In this document: positions 42,216 to 54,535 of the stretch, piece by piece | Position numbering within the stretch: the first letter of the stretch is position 1 | How the letters are laid out: each line of letters starts with the position of its first letter | From: Gadus chalcogrammus | Taxonomy: Eukaryota; Chordata; Actinopteri; Gadiformes; Gadidae | Reading direction: 5' to 3' | Length of the DNA: 64,000 nucleotides | Assembly: GCF_026213295.1 (NCBI RefSeq) | Contig: NC_079413.1 | Span: 17,246,026-17,310,025, forward strand | Notes under the pieces: generated by a model | Told to the model about the DNA's origin: nothing | What the model saw: only the letters and a program-made list of their open reading frames with translations | Databases searched by the model: none | Translations under genes and position numbers: made by a program

Positions 42216-44395
42216 AACACAGTCTCACTCCGAGAACATCAAATACCGACTGTTGGCAAGGGCACTTTAGTGTCGGTCGTTGACGGGAAAGGTACCCTCC
42301 GGCGTCGTCTGCAGACGGAGAGGAGGTTCAATTCACTACAATGTAATGCCATCCCCATCAATGTTTGAGGCTCAGAGCAGGTGCTCCAGCAGCCCATTCA
42401 TGCCTGTATTAACCCGAATACGGCTCTAATAGACACTGTGAGCATCTTTCTATTGAATAGTTTTTAGGATATTTTTCTGAGAAAATGCCGGGCATACTTT
42501 TTATTCTGGGTGGAAAATATGATATTTTAGTATAGTAATGCCATTAAAAGTGTTTACGTAAACATATTTAGCGAGAAATTTGCATTTTATTTTCATAATC
42601 TTGGCTCGGTGAATGTGAAGGATGTTTGGTTTGATAGTTATGACGGACAGAAATATATAATAACATGTTTGCTATGATGGTTGCCAGCAGCTCACATGCC
42701 ATTTAAATCATGGCTAAAAAAACATTGTCTTTGCTAATTATGTTATTTTTTGTAACAAAAAACTTTAAAAAAGACTTTAAGCCCTGAATGACAAAATAAT
42801 TCACCTCCGGAAGTCGGGAAGGCCCATGCAAGTGAATGGAGCATTCCACAGCATTGAGAAGAGCCGTGTAATAAATAAATAAATTAATGAATAATTAATA
42901 TATTTATTTATTTATTTATTTATTTATTATATACGGAGACTACCAGACTTCCTCGAAGCAACGAGAATGGTCTATTAAATTCAAGATGGGAGTATAGGGA
43001 TATAGTGCCATACTGTCAATATGAAATTCAACCATACAATTTCCGAGAGGATGATCAACGTTCAGATGCAGATCTTGTTATAACGATAATTGAATAAAAG
43101 CTATGGTCTAATCATAATATTACAACTAAATAATTGTATATTACATATATATAATATACCTTAAAATGTAATTAATTAAATACAATAATGGCTTTAAACA
43201 TGTGAAATGCCTAAGTTTTTTTGCCTTTTCTTTTCAATAGATCTGCGTCCACGTCACGTGACTCTCATGGTTGCTATGGCAGTTGCCGCCAGCCCACTCT
43301 GCTCATTGACCTATTAAAGAAAGGACTGCAGTCTAAAACATGGTAGCCCATTCATTCCTATGAAAACTGCTCAATGGCGCAGGGCAACATCAAGGAGAGA
43401 TTTGCTTCCGCATCATGGACTCAAGCCACGCCCTAGTGCATGACATGCCGGATGCAGAAATACTAAATTTTTCTAGTATTGTTAGCATTGTAGCCTCATA
43501 AGAGGTCTGAGCGAGCACAGTCGCATTGTTTACCGACCATGGAAGTGTAAGTTACTAACCCCCCACCGATGATTCTCTATATGTGATCTTTAAAGAACAC
43601 TCCTGCCATCTGGGCAACAATTATTATTTAAAAATTATTATTTATATTATTATTTTAGGTTAGTTTGTCCCTTTTGACCTAATAAAGAAAAACACCTTGT
43701 ATATAAATTTCAGTTTTGTATTTTGAAACAAAAATAATAATTATCACTCGAGACTAACACGAGAAGTTAACGGAGCCGTGCACTGAGCCCTCTCGGATGC
43801 CGGGCCAAAACAACATTTGTTTCACTATGACTCCTGTCAGCTGCCCACCCCTCCTTCTCCTGCAAACGACGGCTAATAAAACGCTTGAAGACAATTTTAA
43901 TAAGAGAAAACTTACATTTTATAAGTACATGGTATAAAGATAATTACGAGCCTTTGATTGATATCCAGACATTTTTTGTGGAGTCACATTCCTGTTCCCC
44001 ACTTGTATTGGAGTGAATGTGATATCCACTTCCGGACCTCCATGAATTGCGGGGTCCATAGCCCGCTAAAACAGCTGCAATACCAGGCTTGGCCGGTGAG
44101 CACTGGTGGATTGCGGAAGTATGCACTGCTCCTCGGGGCTTGCCTCTGCTCCTTCCATGGCTCCTAACCATGGAGCTATTAAAGATCCAAACCAATAGGT
44201 CCATGCTCCAAACCACAGTTAAGGGCGGCAACGGAGCTGCCGTCACTTGTGTTGTTTTTGTCGTAAACTAGGGTCCGCTGGTTAGGAAATAGACAGATAT
44301 TCGAAGGTTTCCTTAAAAAGGCATCTTGGAATATGTTTCTATTTTCTGCAGTTTAGACTTGTAATTAATGAGTTACTTTTTCAATGAACTTGACT
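42216..44395 (+). repeat. Left arm of long-inverted-repeat element 2
   Basis: Contains the terminal repeat, the TAGCGAGAAATTTGC module (42495-42650), TTTA repeats (42893-42935) and a stretch of about 1 kb (43243-44262) with no counterpart in the right arm. Ends near TTGTAATTAATGAG. Confidence 0.65.
43243..44262. mobile_element. Possible insertion private to the left arm
   Basis: The right arm reads straight across this point (about 58493), while the left arm holds about 1 kb more. The ends share GGCAGTTGCCGCC-like sequence in inverse orientation, but no clear terminal repeat or duplication is seen. No coding region is recognised. Confidence 0.35.
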
Positions 44396-44401
44396 CGTAA
44401 T

Positions 44402-44505
44402 ACCTCCATCCCACAAAAAATGGGGACTAGAAACAAACTTCCGTCTTATGTACATTTACTCTACTTTTGGGGGTCACGCCCTTTTTCCCACCTTTCGTCT
44501 GAGGG
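44402..44505 (+). repeat. Module shared with fold-back element 1
   Basis: CACAAAAAATGGGGACTAG, TCTTATGTACATTTACT and GGGGGTCACGCCC match 2752-2850 closely over about 100 bases, in the same orientation relative to the left arm. Confidence 0.75.
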
Positions 44506-44514
44506 TTGTTCGCG

Positions 44515-44543
44515 TAGGGTTAGGGTTAGGCTTAGGGTTAGGG
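44515..44543 (+). repeat. Short interstitial telomere-like repeat
   Basis: About five TTAGGG units, one with a C change. Too short to be a former chromosome end by itself. Confidence 0.8.
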
Positions 44544-44751
44544 CCGGCTTTTTCCCAGAGACCCCCAATTTTCACAGAGTTATCCCAATATGCACCCTGG
44601 TGGAAGGTCTAATTGACAAGTTTCTATCACTTGTCAACTAATTTAGATTAATTTCTAGCAACGGCTTGTTGCCAATGCGTTTCAATGGAGCATTTGATGA
44701 TGTTGTATGAGACGACAGCCTCCACGCGGCCTCCCCTGCAAGTAATGAGAT

Positions 44752-47700
44752 ATGGTGCAAGACCAGCTCATGAAACTAATGTCGCCACCCAATCGTCACG
44801 CTGTCAGATCAGGGCGCAAGAGGCCGGGGGGACGCAAGCTCACGTCAGGGCGGGCAGCCATCCCGACCATCGAGCGCCAGGGCCTGGCAGTGCTCAAGCT
44901 AAATGTCGAGGGCCTCACCACCGCCAAACTGGACATCATACGCCACCTCGCCGACTCCCATGAAGTCGCGGCCGTCCTCCTTCAGGAGACGCATTGTGGA
45001 AAAGCAGACTCTCAGGTTGCCCGGGTTCCACCTCGCCGGCTCCATCCTCAGCAGGCAGCACGGGATGGCCACCTTTGTCAGGTCTGACCTCAGCTGGACA
45101 GCCACAGGCCAATCCCCTCCAGGCGCTAGTCTCGAGTGGATGTCCACGAGGATACAGACAACAACAGTTGTGAACGTGTACAAGCCCCCACCATCTGTAC
45201 TGTCCACATCGGCCCTCCCAATTACCCCGGCACCCGCCATCTACGCCGGGGATTTCAACTGCCAGCACACCGACTGGGGATACTCCCACACAACACCGGA
45301 TGGGGAGACGCTGAGCGAGTGGGCCTCCAATGCCAACGCCCATCTCCTGTTTGACCCCAAAGAGCCACCAAGCTTCTACTCCCCCAGATGGAACACCTTC
45401 ACCAACCCAGACCTCGCCTTTGCTGTGTTCCACAGTAAGGACCCGATGCCAGAGAGAAGGGTCATTGACAGGTTCCCCCGATCACACCACCGACCGTCTG
45501 TCATCAGAATACCATCACTGGTGCAGCCGGTCGCAGGGAAGCCTGTCAAAAGAAGGAATTTCCGGAAGGCCAACTGGCATGCTTTTTCTGTTGACACAGA
45601 GAGAAGATCTGTCACCCTCCCGGACCCAGACACTCCTAATGTGGATGCTGCATATGCAGCCTACTGTGAAGTGCTGACAGGGGCAGCGAAGAAAACCATA
45701 CCACGAGGCTACAATGCAAACTACATCCCGGGTTGGAACAAGGAGTGCAACCACCTCCTGCGAGCCCACCAGCAGGCTAGCTCAAGAGCTGAAGTGGATG
45801 CGACAGCAACGGCACTGCTTGAGAAGCTGGACGCCACTCGCAGGGCTAGATGGACAGAGGTCGTCGAGTCGATTGACTTTACCCACTCCAGCTGTAAAGC
45901 GTGGCAGACCATAAACCAGCTCTCAGGAAGAAGTACACCGCCTCCCAAGTGCCCTGTGACAGCAAACGCCATCGCAGCCCAACTCCTGAAAAATGGCCGC
46001 TTCCCAGACGCAGACAAAGAGTTTGCCCGCTCAACATCCCACGAGGTATCCAGTCTCTCTAGGGCGGCCAGTGTCAATGCCAACCTGTCAGGAGATTTCA
46101 CACCAGCTGAGCTCAAGGACGCTATGGCCAAACTCAAACAAGGCAAGGCACCAGGCTCCGACAACATCCACCCAGAGTTTGTGATCCACCAGAGCGAAAT
46201 AACATCCGCCTGGCTGTGTGCTTTCTTCTCTGCGTGCCTCCGGAGGTCCAAGCTCCCAAGGGCATGGCGACGGGCCGCTGTCATAGCCCTCTTGAAACCC
46301 AACAAACCTGCGGATGACCCCAAGTCCTACAGACCAATCTCGTTGCTGTGCGTCCCTTTTAAAATCCTGGAGAGGATGATACACAGCCGAATTGAGCCAG
46401 TAGTTGACTCACAGCTACCGAGGGAACAGGCTGGCTTCCGCCGGGGCAGGTCTACAGTGGACCAGGTAACCCTTCTCACACAAGATCTCGAGGACAGCTT
46501 CCAGGCCAAAACCAAAGCTGGGGTGGTTCTACTGGACCTGACTACTGCTTACGACACCGTCTGGCACCGCGGACTCCACCTGAAGCTGCTGAGAACAATC
46601 CCGGACCGTCATATGGTCAACTTCATCATGGAGATGCTGTCAAACCGCAGCTTCATTCTCCAGACCAGTGACGGCCAGCGCAGCAGGCTCAGGAGGCTGA
46701 GAAACGGGGTCCCACAAGGGTCTGTCCTCTCACCGATGCTCTTCAACATCTACATCTTTGACCTACCGGTGACGACATCTAGAAGGTATGGATACGCGGA
46801 TGATCTAGCCATCATGCTACACCGGCCCACATGGAAGGCGGTTGAAGAGGGTCTCAATCAGGACATGGACATCCTGGCTGCCTACCTTCGAAGCTGGCGA
46901 CTGCAGCTCAGTAAGGGAAAGACTGTATCAGCAGCATTCCACCTCTGCAACAGGGAAGCAAGAAGGGAGCTGGAGATCTCAGTGGACAACAAACCCCTGG
47001 AGTTCCAGCAGGCCCCAAAGTACCTGGGCGTACGCTTGGACAGGACACTGTCCTACAAACAGCATTTGGATGAAGTGAGGGCTAAAGTAACAGCAAGGGT
47101 CTCACTCATCCGGCGCCTAGCTGGTACAACCTGGGGGGCCTCGGCCAAGGTTCTACGTATCTCCACACAAGCCCTCGTATTCTCTGCAGCTGAGTACTGT
47201 GCCCCAACCTGGAGTAGAAGCCCACATGCCAAGAAGGTCGATACGGCCATCAACAATGCCCTCCGGATCATAAGTGGCTGCCTGAAACCCACCCCCGTGT
47301 TCTACCTGCCAGTCCTAGCAGGAATAGCGCCAGCCGGCCTACGGCTGGCGCTATTCCTGAGACAGGAAGTGGCTGGCAAGGAAAGCCCAGGAACACAGCT
47401 GGCACCTCCTCCATGAAACCACCACCATGGCAACACCTCCAAGCAGACTCAAGTCCCGCCACCCATACAATCAGGCCGCACAAGAGATGCTTATTTCCAT
47501 CCCGGAGGATTTGACAACCAAAGCCTGGCTGGCAGCGGCATGGAAGCAGGAGTGGGAGTCAGCAGGACAGACACGCCTACACCATTACATCCAGGATCCT
47601 GGAGGTGGCGTTGAGGGAGAAGATCTACCTCGCCGGCAATGGACCCTCCTGAACCGCCTTCGTACAGGGGTTGGCTGCTTCAAAGCGTCCATGAAGAAGT

Positions 47701-47864
47701 GGGGCCTAACAGACAGTGCAGCGTGTGAGTGCGGGGAGCCTGAGCAGACTGCCGACCACATCATCACCACCTGTCCCCGGCATAGACCACCTTCAGAGGA
47801 GGGCCTCTTCCAAGTGGGACCTGAGACGAGGGAGTGGCTACACGACACGAAGTTGGACATATGA
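44752..47864 (+). pseudogene. I/jockey-group ORF2: endonuclease, RT, C-terminal finger
   Basis: Starts in one frame (VLKLNVEGLTTAKLDIIRHL, VLLQETHCGKAD) and shifts near 45015 into an 800-codon open frame. The endonuclease continues with YAGDFNCQHTDWG and FTNPDLAF. RT follows: KQGKAPGSDNIHPEF, SYRPISLLCVPFKILERMI, LLDLTTAYDTVW (motif A), GVPQGSVLSPMLFNIYI, YGYADDLAIML (YADD). Near 47340 a palindrome coincides with loss of frame. The tail resumes as RKAQEHSWHLLHETTT and ends with a CCHC finger, CECGEPEQTADHIITTC. Two frameshifts; otherwise well preserved. Confidence 0.85.
47319..47359. repeat. Perfect 18-bp-arm palindrome in the LINE
   Basis: CAGGAATAGCGCCAGCCG, loop GCCTA, then its exact reverse complement. 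It sits where the LINE frame is lost. Confidence 0.9.
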
Positions 47865-47890
47865 AGACGATACACGAAAGAAGAAGAAGC

Positions 47891-48307
47891 ATTTCCTGTA
47901 GGGCTGGAGCCCCCAGGTAGATAATGATATGTGACCTCTGAGACCGCCTTTGATATAAAAGAGACCCTAGATCAATAGCTTACTTGTTAATGTCCTCGAC
48001 TCAGTCACCTATTGCATCAATTCTTTTAGGGCTTTGCCCCCCTAATTGATCATTGTAGCATATTTGAATGCCCTCTTTAATCTATATGACACCACCACCA
48101 CTGGGACGTGGCAACAATGCTCCATAACCATATGGGGAGGTGGGGTGCTTGTGGACAGTAGGGGTGTAGACATTTAGGAAGCACACTCCGGAGGAGGAAT
48201 GACCTCTCACACATATTCAATGAGTAGTTTAAAATAACCCTGCCTCGTTAAATCAATGAGCTTGGTGTTTTGCATTCAAGAATAGGTTATAGGCTGTGTC
48301 ACTATTA
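47891..48307. other. No gene recognised
   Basis: Unique-looking sequence between the LINE end and a MITE; no open frame of note and no terminal repeats seen. Confidence 0.5.
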
Positions 48308-48856
48308 GGCCCCGTTTACACGAGGACGCTTGCGGGTAAAAACAACAAAATATTTTATCGGAAGTGCCTTTCGTTTAGAAGGTGACAGCGTTTTTGGGGC
48401 ATGAAAACGCATAAATCTGAAACCACCCTCCAGAGTGGAAAAGTTGAATACGCTCCGCCGTAACGTTTCCGTCTACACTGCCAAGACGCAAAACAATGCT
48501 CAGATCTGCTCACGTCGAGTACGCATTTACGTCACATACATGTGCCAGTACAAGGAAATAAACAAACATGTCAGATTATTTCCATGCGTCGGACCTTCAA
48601 GATGCTCTGGCAGACTTAACAAGCGTACAGTAGTCTTTCCACGAAATGTACAGATAGTATTACTGAACAGAGAAGGATCTTTTTGTTTTTTGCGGCACGG
48701 ATAAGAGAAGAAGGAAGATTCTACGCATGCGCTCAGACATGGTGGTGTTGTGTGATAGTGTATCACAGCACCACCTAGCCGCCTGGCATGCATACCCTAT
48801 CGAAATCCACACACTTTTGCGTCTTCTGTTCAGACCATCATCGTGTAAACGTAGCC
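48308..48856. mobile_element. Harbinger-like MITE
   Basis: GGCCCCGTTTACACGAGG and (inward) GGCTACGTTTACACGATG ends with TTA at 48305-48307 and 48857-48859. About 550 bases. No protein is recognised in its short open frames. Confidence 0.65.
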
Positions 48857-49345
48857 TTAATTCGTCCATGCGTGGCTCTCAGAGTGCCGTAACATGCCAC
48901 CTGTTGTAAATTCCCTGTTAGTTCGTTATATCATATCGCATATAGATATATAATATCTATATGCGATATGCAATATTTCTATTCAGGCACTTGGGACAGC
49001 CCAGGTAGCGCCGTAGGGAGTTTTACTAGGTGCAAGGGACTACATCTGAGTTCCGTTGCGCCTAGATTGTATAACCCGCAACGACAGAGAATGCGTTTGG
49101 GAAGAGTGAGTTAATACTGAATGACGTATAGTTATTATTTTTTTATAAATGTTATATGCAGTCCACAATTCTGTTCCATATAGTGGCCGTGAATTGTGCG
49201 TATGAGCTGGTTTCTGCTATTGTGTTAGTTGACCCACTCATTAATCGGGCAACTACTGTATAAGCCTGCACCTCGTGTAGACATTGCATATGTGTACGTC
49301 ACTCTGCTGCGCCGTTGTCGGCTGTTATATTGCACTGTGTTAACG
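48857..49345. other. No gene recognised; AT palindrome inside
   Basis: AT-rich sequence. CATATCGCATATAGATAT is followed, after ATA, by its exact reverse complement (48932-48970). No open frame of note. Confidence 0.6.
48932..48970. repeat. Perfect 18-bp-arm AT palindrome
   Basis: Two 18-base arms around a 3-base loop. Confidence 0.9.
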
Positions 49346-49377
49346 TGTGTATCTCATCTCATCTCATTTTCGTCCGC

Positions 49378-50835
49378 TTATCCGGGGTCGGGTCGCGGGG
49401 GGAGCAGCTCAAGCAGGGGGCCCCAGACTTCCCTTTCCCGGGCCACATTGACCAACTCTGACGGGGGGATCCCGAGGCGTTCCCAGGCCAGTGTTGAGAT
49501 ATAATCTCTCAACCTAGTCCTGGGTCTTCCCCGAGGTCTCCTCCCCACTGGACGTGCCTGAAACACCTCCCAAGGAAGGCGCCCAGTGGGCATCCTTACC
49601 AGATGCCCGAACCACCTCAGCTGACTCCTTTCTAAGTAAAGGAGCAGCGGCTCTAATCCGAGTTCCTCACGGATGGCTGAGCTTCTCACCCTATCAGGGA
49701 GACGCCAGCCACCCTTCTGAGAAAACTCATCTCGGCCGCTTGTACCCGCGATCTCGTCCTTTCGGTCATCACCCAGCCATCATGACCATAGGTGAGGATA
49801 GGAACGAAGATCGACCGGTAGATCGAGAGCTTTGCCTTGCGGCTCAGCTCTCCTTTCGTTACAACGGTGCGGTAAAGCGAGCGCAATACCGCCCCCGCTG
49901 CTCCGATTCTCCGGCCAATCTCACGCTCCATAGTACCCTCACTTGCGAACAAGACCCCGAGGTACTTCAACTCCTTCACTTGGGCTAAGGACTCATTTCC
50001 TACCCGGAGTAAGCAATCCATCGGGTACCTGCTAAGAGTCATGGCCTCAGATTTAGCGGTGCTGATCCTCATCCCAGCCGCTTCACACTCGGCCGCCAGC
50101 CGATCCAGTGAGTGCTGAAGGTCACAGGCCGATGATCCCATGAGGACCACATCATCTGCAAAAAGCAGTGACGAGATCCTCAGACCACCGAACTGCAACC
50201 CCTCCCCACCACGACTACGCCTCGATATCCTGTCCATGTATATCACAAACAGGATTGGTGACAAGGCGCAGCCCTGGCGGAGACCAGCACCCACTGAGAA
50301 CGAAACCGACTGGCTGCCGAGGACGCGAACACAGCTCTCGCTTTGGAAGTACAGGGATTGGATGGCCCTGAGGATAGACCCCTTACCCCATACTCCCGCA
50401 GCACCTCCCACAGTTTCTCCCGGGGGACCCGGTCATACGCCTTCTCCAGATCCACAAAACACATGTAGACCGGATGGGCATACTCCCAGGCCCCCTCCAG
50501 GACCCTTGCGAGAGTGAAGAGCTGGTCCGTAGTTCCACGTCCGGGGCGAAAACCGCATTGTTCCTCTTCAATCTGAGGTTCGACGATCGGCCGAACCCTC
50601 CTTTCCAGCACCTTGGAGTAGACTTTACCAGGGAGGCTGAGAAGTGTGATACCCCGGTAATTGGCACACACTCTCTGGTCCCCCTTTTTGAACAGGGGAA
50701 CCACCACCCCGGTTTGCCACTCCTTTGGCACTGTACCTGACTCCCACGCGATGTTGAATAGGCGTGTCAACCATGACAGCCCCTCAACACCCAGAGCCTT
50801 TAGCATTTCTGGCTGGATCTCATCAATCCCTGGGG
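49378..50835 (-). pseudogene. Rex3 reverse transcriptase, C-terminal two thirds
   Basis: APGIDEIQPEMLKAL (50835 on), VVVPLFKKGDQRVCANYRGI, EEQCGFRPGRGTTDQLFTL, MCFVDLEKAYDRVPRE (motif A), a shift near 50390, then GLRQGCALSPILFVIYMDRI and SLLFADDVVLMG (FADD catalytic motif). The tail includes ERTRSRVQAAEMSFLRRVAG, and after a shift near 49690 RWFGHLVRMP and GRRPRGRPRTRLRDYI. Typical RTE-clade end. Confidence 0.85.
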
Positions 50836-51429
50836 CTTTTGTCAGATCCGTCAATTCTACCACCCCCTAAATGGCGATGCTAGTGAAACCTGTATCCCGT
50901 AACGGTTGTAACAGGTTGGTGAGGAGATTCGCTCAGCCCCTAACTACCTTGTATCAGACGCCTATCCCTCTTACCTCGGTGCCCCCACCCCTGGGCATAA
51001 CCCGTAGCCAGGAATGTGGCAGACCGATCACGTCTGTTATGATAGCTCTCCTCTGGGATCCGTGCACTTGGTGAATTTGCTGAGATGTTTTAGGAGTTTG
51101 GAATGACTAACTCCCGGGATACGTTTGATTTCTTTGTACTAGGTAACTTCTTAGATCCATGATGCCTATACTAGAACAGTTAGTTCGTTCACTGAAGCTC
51201 TAACCTACACTCCTCCGTAGCAGGTCCTTGGAATGATTGAAAAGGAATGGTTTGAATATAGTTTTATTTGCAGGATTAATACCTGGGACATTGCAGCAAG
51301 CAGCAAAGGTCATCAAAAAAGCATGTTAATACATATAATATAGTGACTAATAAAATGCCGTCAGTGACACTTCTAATTAAGTGATAGAAAATACATCTGG
51401 AACACATCTTGGTGGGTTTGTTTGGGTTA

Positions 51430-53590
51430 ATTTCGATTCCGCAGTTTTCACCTCTCTACTCTATGCCCAAAACTTTTCTCAGCTGTGTGGTAAACGGAGA
51501 GATTGAGACTAATCTTATCCCAGGTCCGTGGCCCCTAACTGATAAAGGACGCTCCGTATCGCTAAGGAGTGTGCAACGCTGGTATCTTGGTGTTGACAGT
51601 GGACGAGAGAGGGAAACTCGATCTCTTCTATAATATAGTACCTAATAAATTGGGTTCGTCTATAAGGCTGATTCCAGTGGTGTAGTCTATTTTATTGTAG
51701 TGGGTATACTGTGATGATTCCCTCCCAGCCTCCTACAAACCCGTCCCACCGGTAGGTGTACGTGTGTGGCGCTTATGGGGTGTCGCACCACACTCACCCG
51801 CTGATTTAAGAGTATAACGATTATCAACAATCATGGAAAGCTGAGTAGGTCTATCAGTTTTAATAACAGTATGAACAAATAGAAGACAAAAATGAAAAGT
51901 TGTCCTTTGTATGTCTATAGTAGCAATAGCACATGCTAAACAAGGACAAAATCTACTCAAAATAATTTAATGAACTGTTTACAACCATGGCTAACCAGTG
52001 CATGAGAAGGAGATGACAGGAGACTAATGTTTCACCTCTTTCAATTGCTCTAATTTGAGCTCTTACTGTGTTATCGAACCATACCATACAGTAATTGAAT
52101 TGTGTAAAAGTGTGAAATTACTGCACCTAAAAAATGACCATGAATTAGCTATACTCTCATTTGCATAATGATTAACATTATGAATTTCAATTGTGTATAC
52201 CAACTGTATGTTGGCTGACATTTAGCTAACTTTTTTTCCCTCCACTCTATAACCAAGGATGCCTGTTTTTAAATTCCCTAGCCTGACACCCAGTCCGAAA
52301 GGCTGGCCAGGGGTTCTCATCTAAAAGTAACAAGGAGATATAAAGTGGGATTAAAACATTGTCTTCTGTTGACTACTTGTTATGTGGTTTACACATTAAT
52401 ATGGGAGGACTGGACACACACACGCACACACACGCGCGAGAAGGAGGGGCTCGGCCCGCCAACTAACGTGCAGCGATGCAGGGGCAGCTTCGCGCTTCAT
52501 AACAGAGACAGGGCAGAGCGCGAGCGCGCAGGGGGAATTTTATGAATGGTGAAGGAGATAACTTCACCTGCTTAGAGTATTTATTGCAGTTATACCCAAC
52601 CGGTATTTGCGAAAATAAAAACAGAAGTGAAAGATCTGTCACAACTCCATTGATACGTATCCGTGCACATTTTTAAGTGGGTATACGCAAATCCTGGTGC
52701 GTTCCTAGTGGGTATACGGCGTATACCTGCGTATCACGTAGACTACACCACTGGCTGATTCGGTCTATAATAATTTCGATTCCGGAGTTTTCACCTCTCT
52801 ACTCTATGTCCAAAACTTTTCTCAGCGGTGTGGGAAACGGAGAGATTGAGACTAGTCTTATCCCAGGTCCGTGGCCCCTAACTGATAAAGGACGCTCCGC
52901 ATCGCTAAGGAGTGTGCAACGCTGGTATCTTGGTGTTGACAGTGGACGAGAGAGGGAAACTCGATCTCTTCTATAATATAGTGCCTAATAAATTCGGTTT
53001 GTCTATAAAGCTGATTCGGTCTATAATAATTCGATTCCGGAGTTTCACCTCTTACTCTATGTCCAAACTTTTCTCAGCGGTGTGGAAAACGGAGAGATTG
53101 AGACTAGTCTTATCCCAGGTCCGTGGCCCCTAAACTGATAAGGACGCTCCGCTCGCTAAGGAGTGTGCAACGCTGGTATCTTGGTGTTGACAGTGGACGA
53201 GAGAGGGAAACTCGATCTCTTCTATAATATAGTGCCTAATAAATTGGGTTCGTCTATAAAGCTGATTCGGTCTATAATAATTTCGATTCCGGAGTTTTCA
53301 CCTCTCTACTCTATGTCCAAAACTTTTCTCAGCGGTGTGGAAAACGGAGAGATTGAGACTAGTCTTATCCCAGGTCCGTGGCCCCTAACTGATAAAGGAC
53401 GCTCCGCATCGCTAAGGAGTGTGCAACGCTGGTATCTTGGTGTTGACAGTGGACGAGAGAGGGAAACTCGATCTCTTCTATAATATAGTGCCTAATAAAT
53501 TGGGTTCGTCTATAAAGCTGATTCGGTCTATAATAATTTCGATTCCGGAGTTTTCACCTCTCTACTCTATGTCCAACACTTTCCTCAGAC
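51430..53590. repeat. Tandem array of about 255-bp units
   Basis: Units start near 51437, 52778, 53033, 53285 and 53541 at GATTCCGGAGTTTTCACC and contain CAGGTCCGTGGCCCCTAACT, TATCTTGGTGTTGACAGTGG and ATAATATAGTGCC. A hAT element separates the first unit from the rest; the last unit is partial. The third unit has small deletions. Confidence 0.88.
51675..52753. mobile_element. hAT element inside the tandem array
   Basis: CAGTGGTGTAGTCTA and TAGACTACACCACTG ends, with GCTGATTC at 51667-51674 and 52754-52761. 1079 bases, no transposase. Because GCTGATTC is part of the tandem unit, the insertion lies at a unit boundary. Confidence 0.88.
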
Positions 53591-54149
53591 ATCCATGGAG
53601 TAAGGAGAGATTGCCTACACAGCCCAATTGGGCTATGGGAGAGATCTCCCCTTGCGATCGGAGGGTAAGGCTGTAGGTATCTGTAGAGTGTTGGAGAGAG
53701 GATGTTCTAATTTTTCTAAGTCCGAAAGTCCAGCGATCGCAAAGGGCCCAGGGCGGTTCTTCAGGGATTCCCCGTCGGGCGATCTCCCGTTATCCTTTCG
53801 TCCTCCAGCTCCTTTTATTTAGAATTTGCACGGTTCCCTCCCCTTTCTCTAATCCCCGCAGCTGGCCTGCCTCAGCTCGCTGTGAACCTTACTTGGCCCC
53901 TCGCCATAGAAGGGATACTCACAGGCACGTACGCTTTCAGGTTGTTCTTACTTGTTTCACAAATTATACTAATAAGTAAAATACCCCATATAATGATAAA
54001 CGATACAACAATACACTACAAAGTGTAAGATAAACAATACAATAATGCAACATGTCATAAGCGTATGACAACATCATCTCACTCACAAGTGCTGTAATCT
54101 TTCTAACCGATTATGTCTAAACAACATGATAAATCTTATAATGAATAAT

Positions 54150-54535
54150 AGTCATAAAAGAAAAGGATAGATATATGATGATACTAAAACAAGAAACACT
54201 TTATAATGAATGATAGATATTAAAGAAGGAGATGTATTTATGATGATATTAAAACAAAGAAACACTTTAAAATGAATAATAGACATTAAAGAATGAGATA
54301 TATTTATGATGATACTAAACCAAAGAAACACTTTATAATGAATGATAGATACTAAAGAAGGAGATATATTTATGATGATATTAAAACAAAGAAACACTTT
54401 AAAATGAATAATGGACCTTAAAGAATGAGATATATTTATAATGATACTAAAACAAAGAAACACTTTATAATGAATGATAGATATTAAAGAAGGAGATATA
54501 TTTATGATGATATTAAAACAAAGAAAAAAAAAGAA
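54150..54535. repeat. 66-bp tandem repeat with 132-bp period
   Basis: GAAACACTTTA recurs at 54193, 54259, 54325, 54391 and 54457, exactly 66 bases apart. Alternate units differ (GATAGATATTAAAGAAGGAG versus AATAGACATTAAAGAATGAG), giving a two-unit higher order. The open minus frame across it is a by-product of the 22-codon period. Confidence 0.88.

Larger units (their letters stand above)
44700..47890 (+). mobile_element. I/jockey-group LINE, 5'-truncated
   Basis: Endonuclease-RT ORF2 with a C-terminal finger and a GAAGAAGAAG-type 3' end. Inserted in the core of long-inverted-repeat element 2. G/C content is higher than that of its surroundings. The left limit is approximate. Confidence 0.72.

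Noticed and set aside
51430..53590. CRISPR-like or rDNA spacer reading of the 255-bp repeats
   Set aside because: Units are directly adjacent, too long for CRISPR repeats, and no rRNA gene is near.
54152..54463. 103-residue repeat protein on the minus strand
   Set aside because: The 66-bp unit equals 22 codons, so one frame stays open by arithmetic; AT-rich, no start context.
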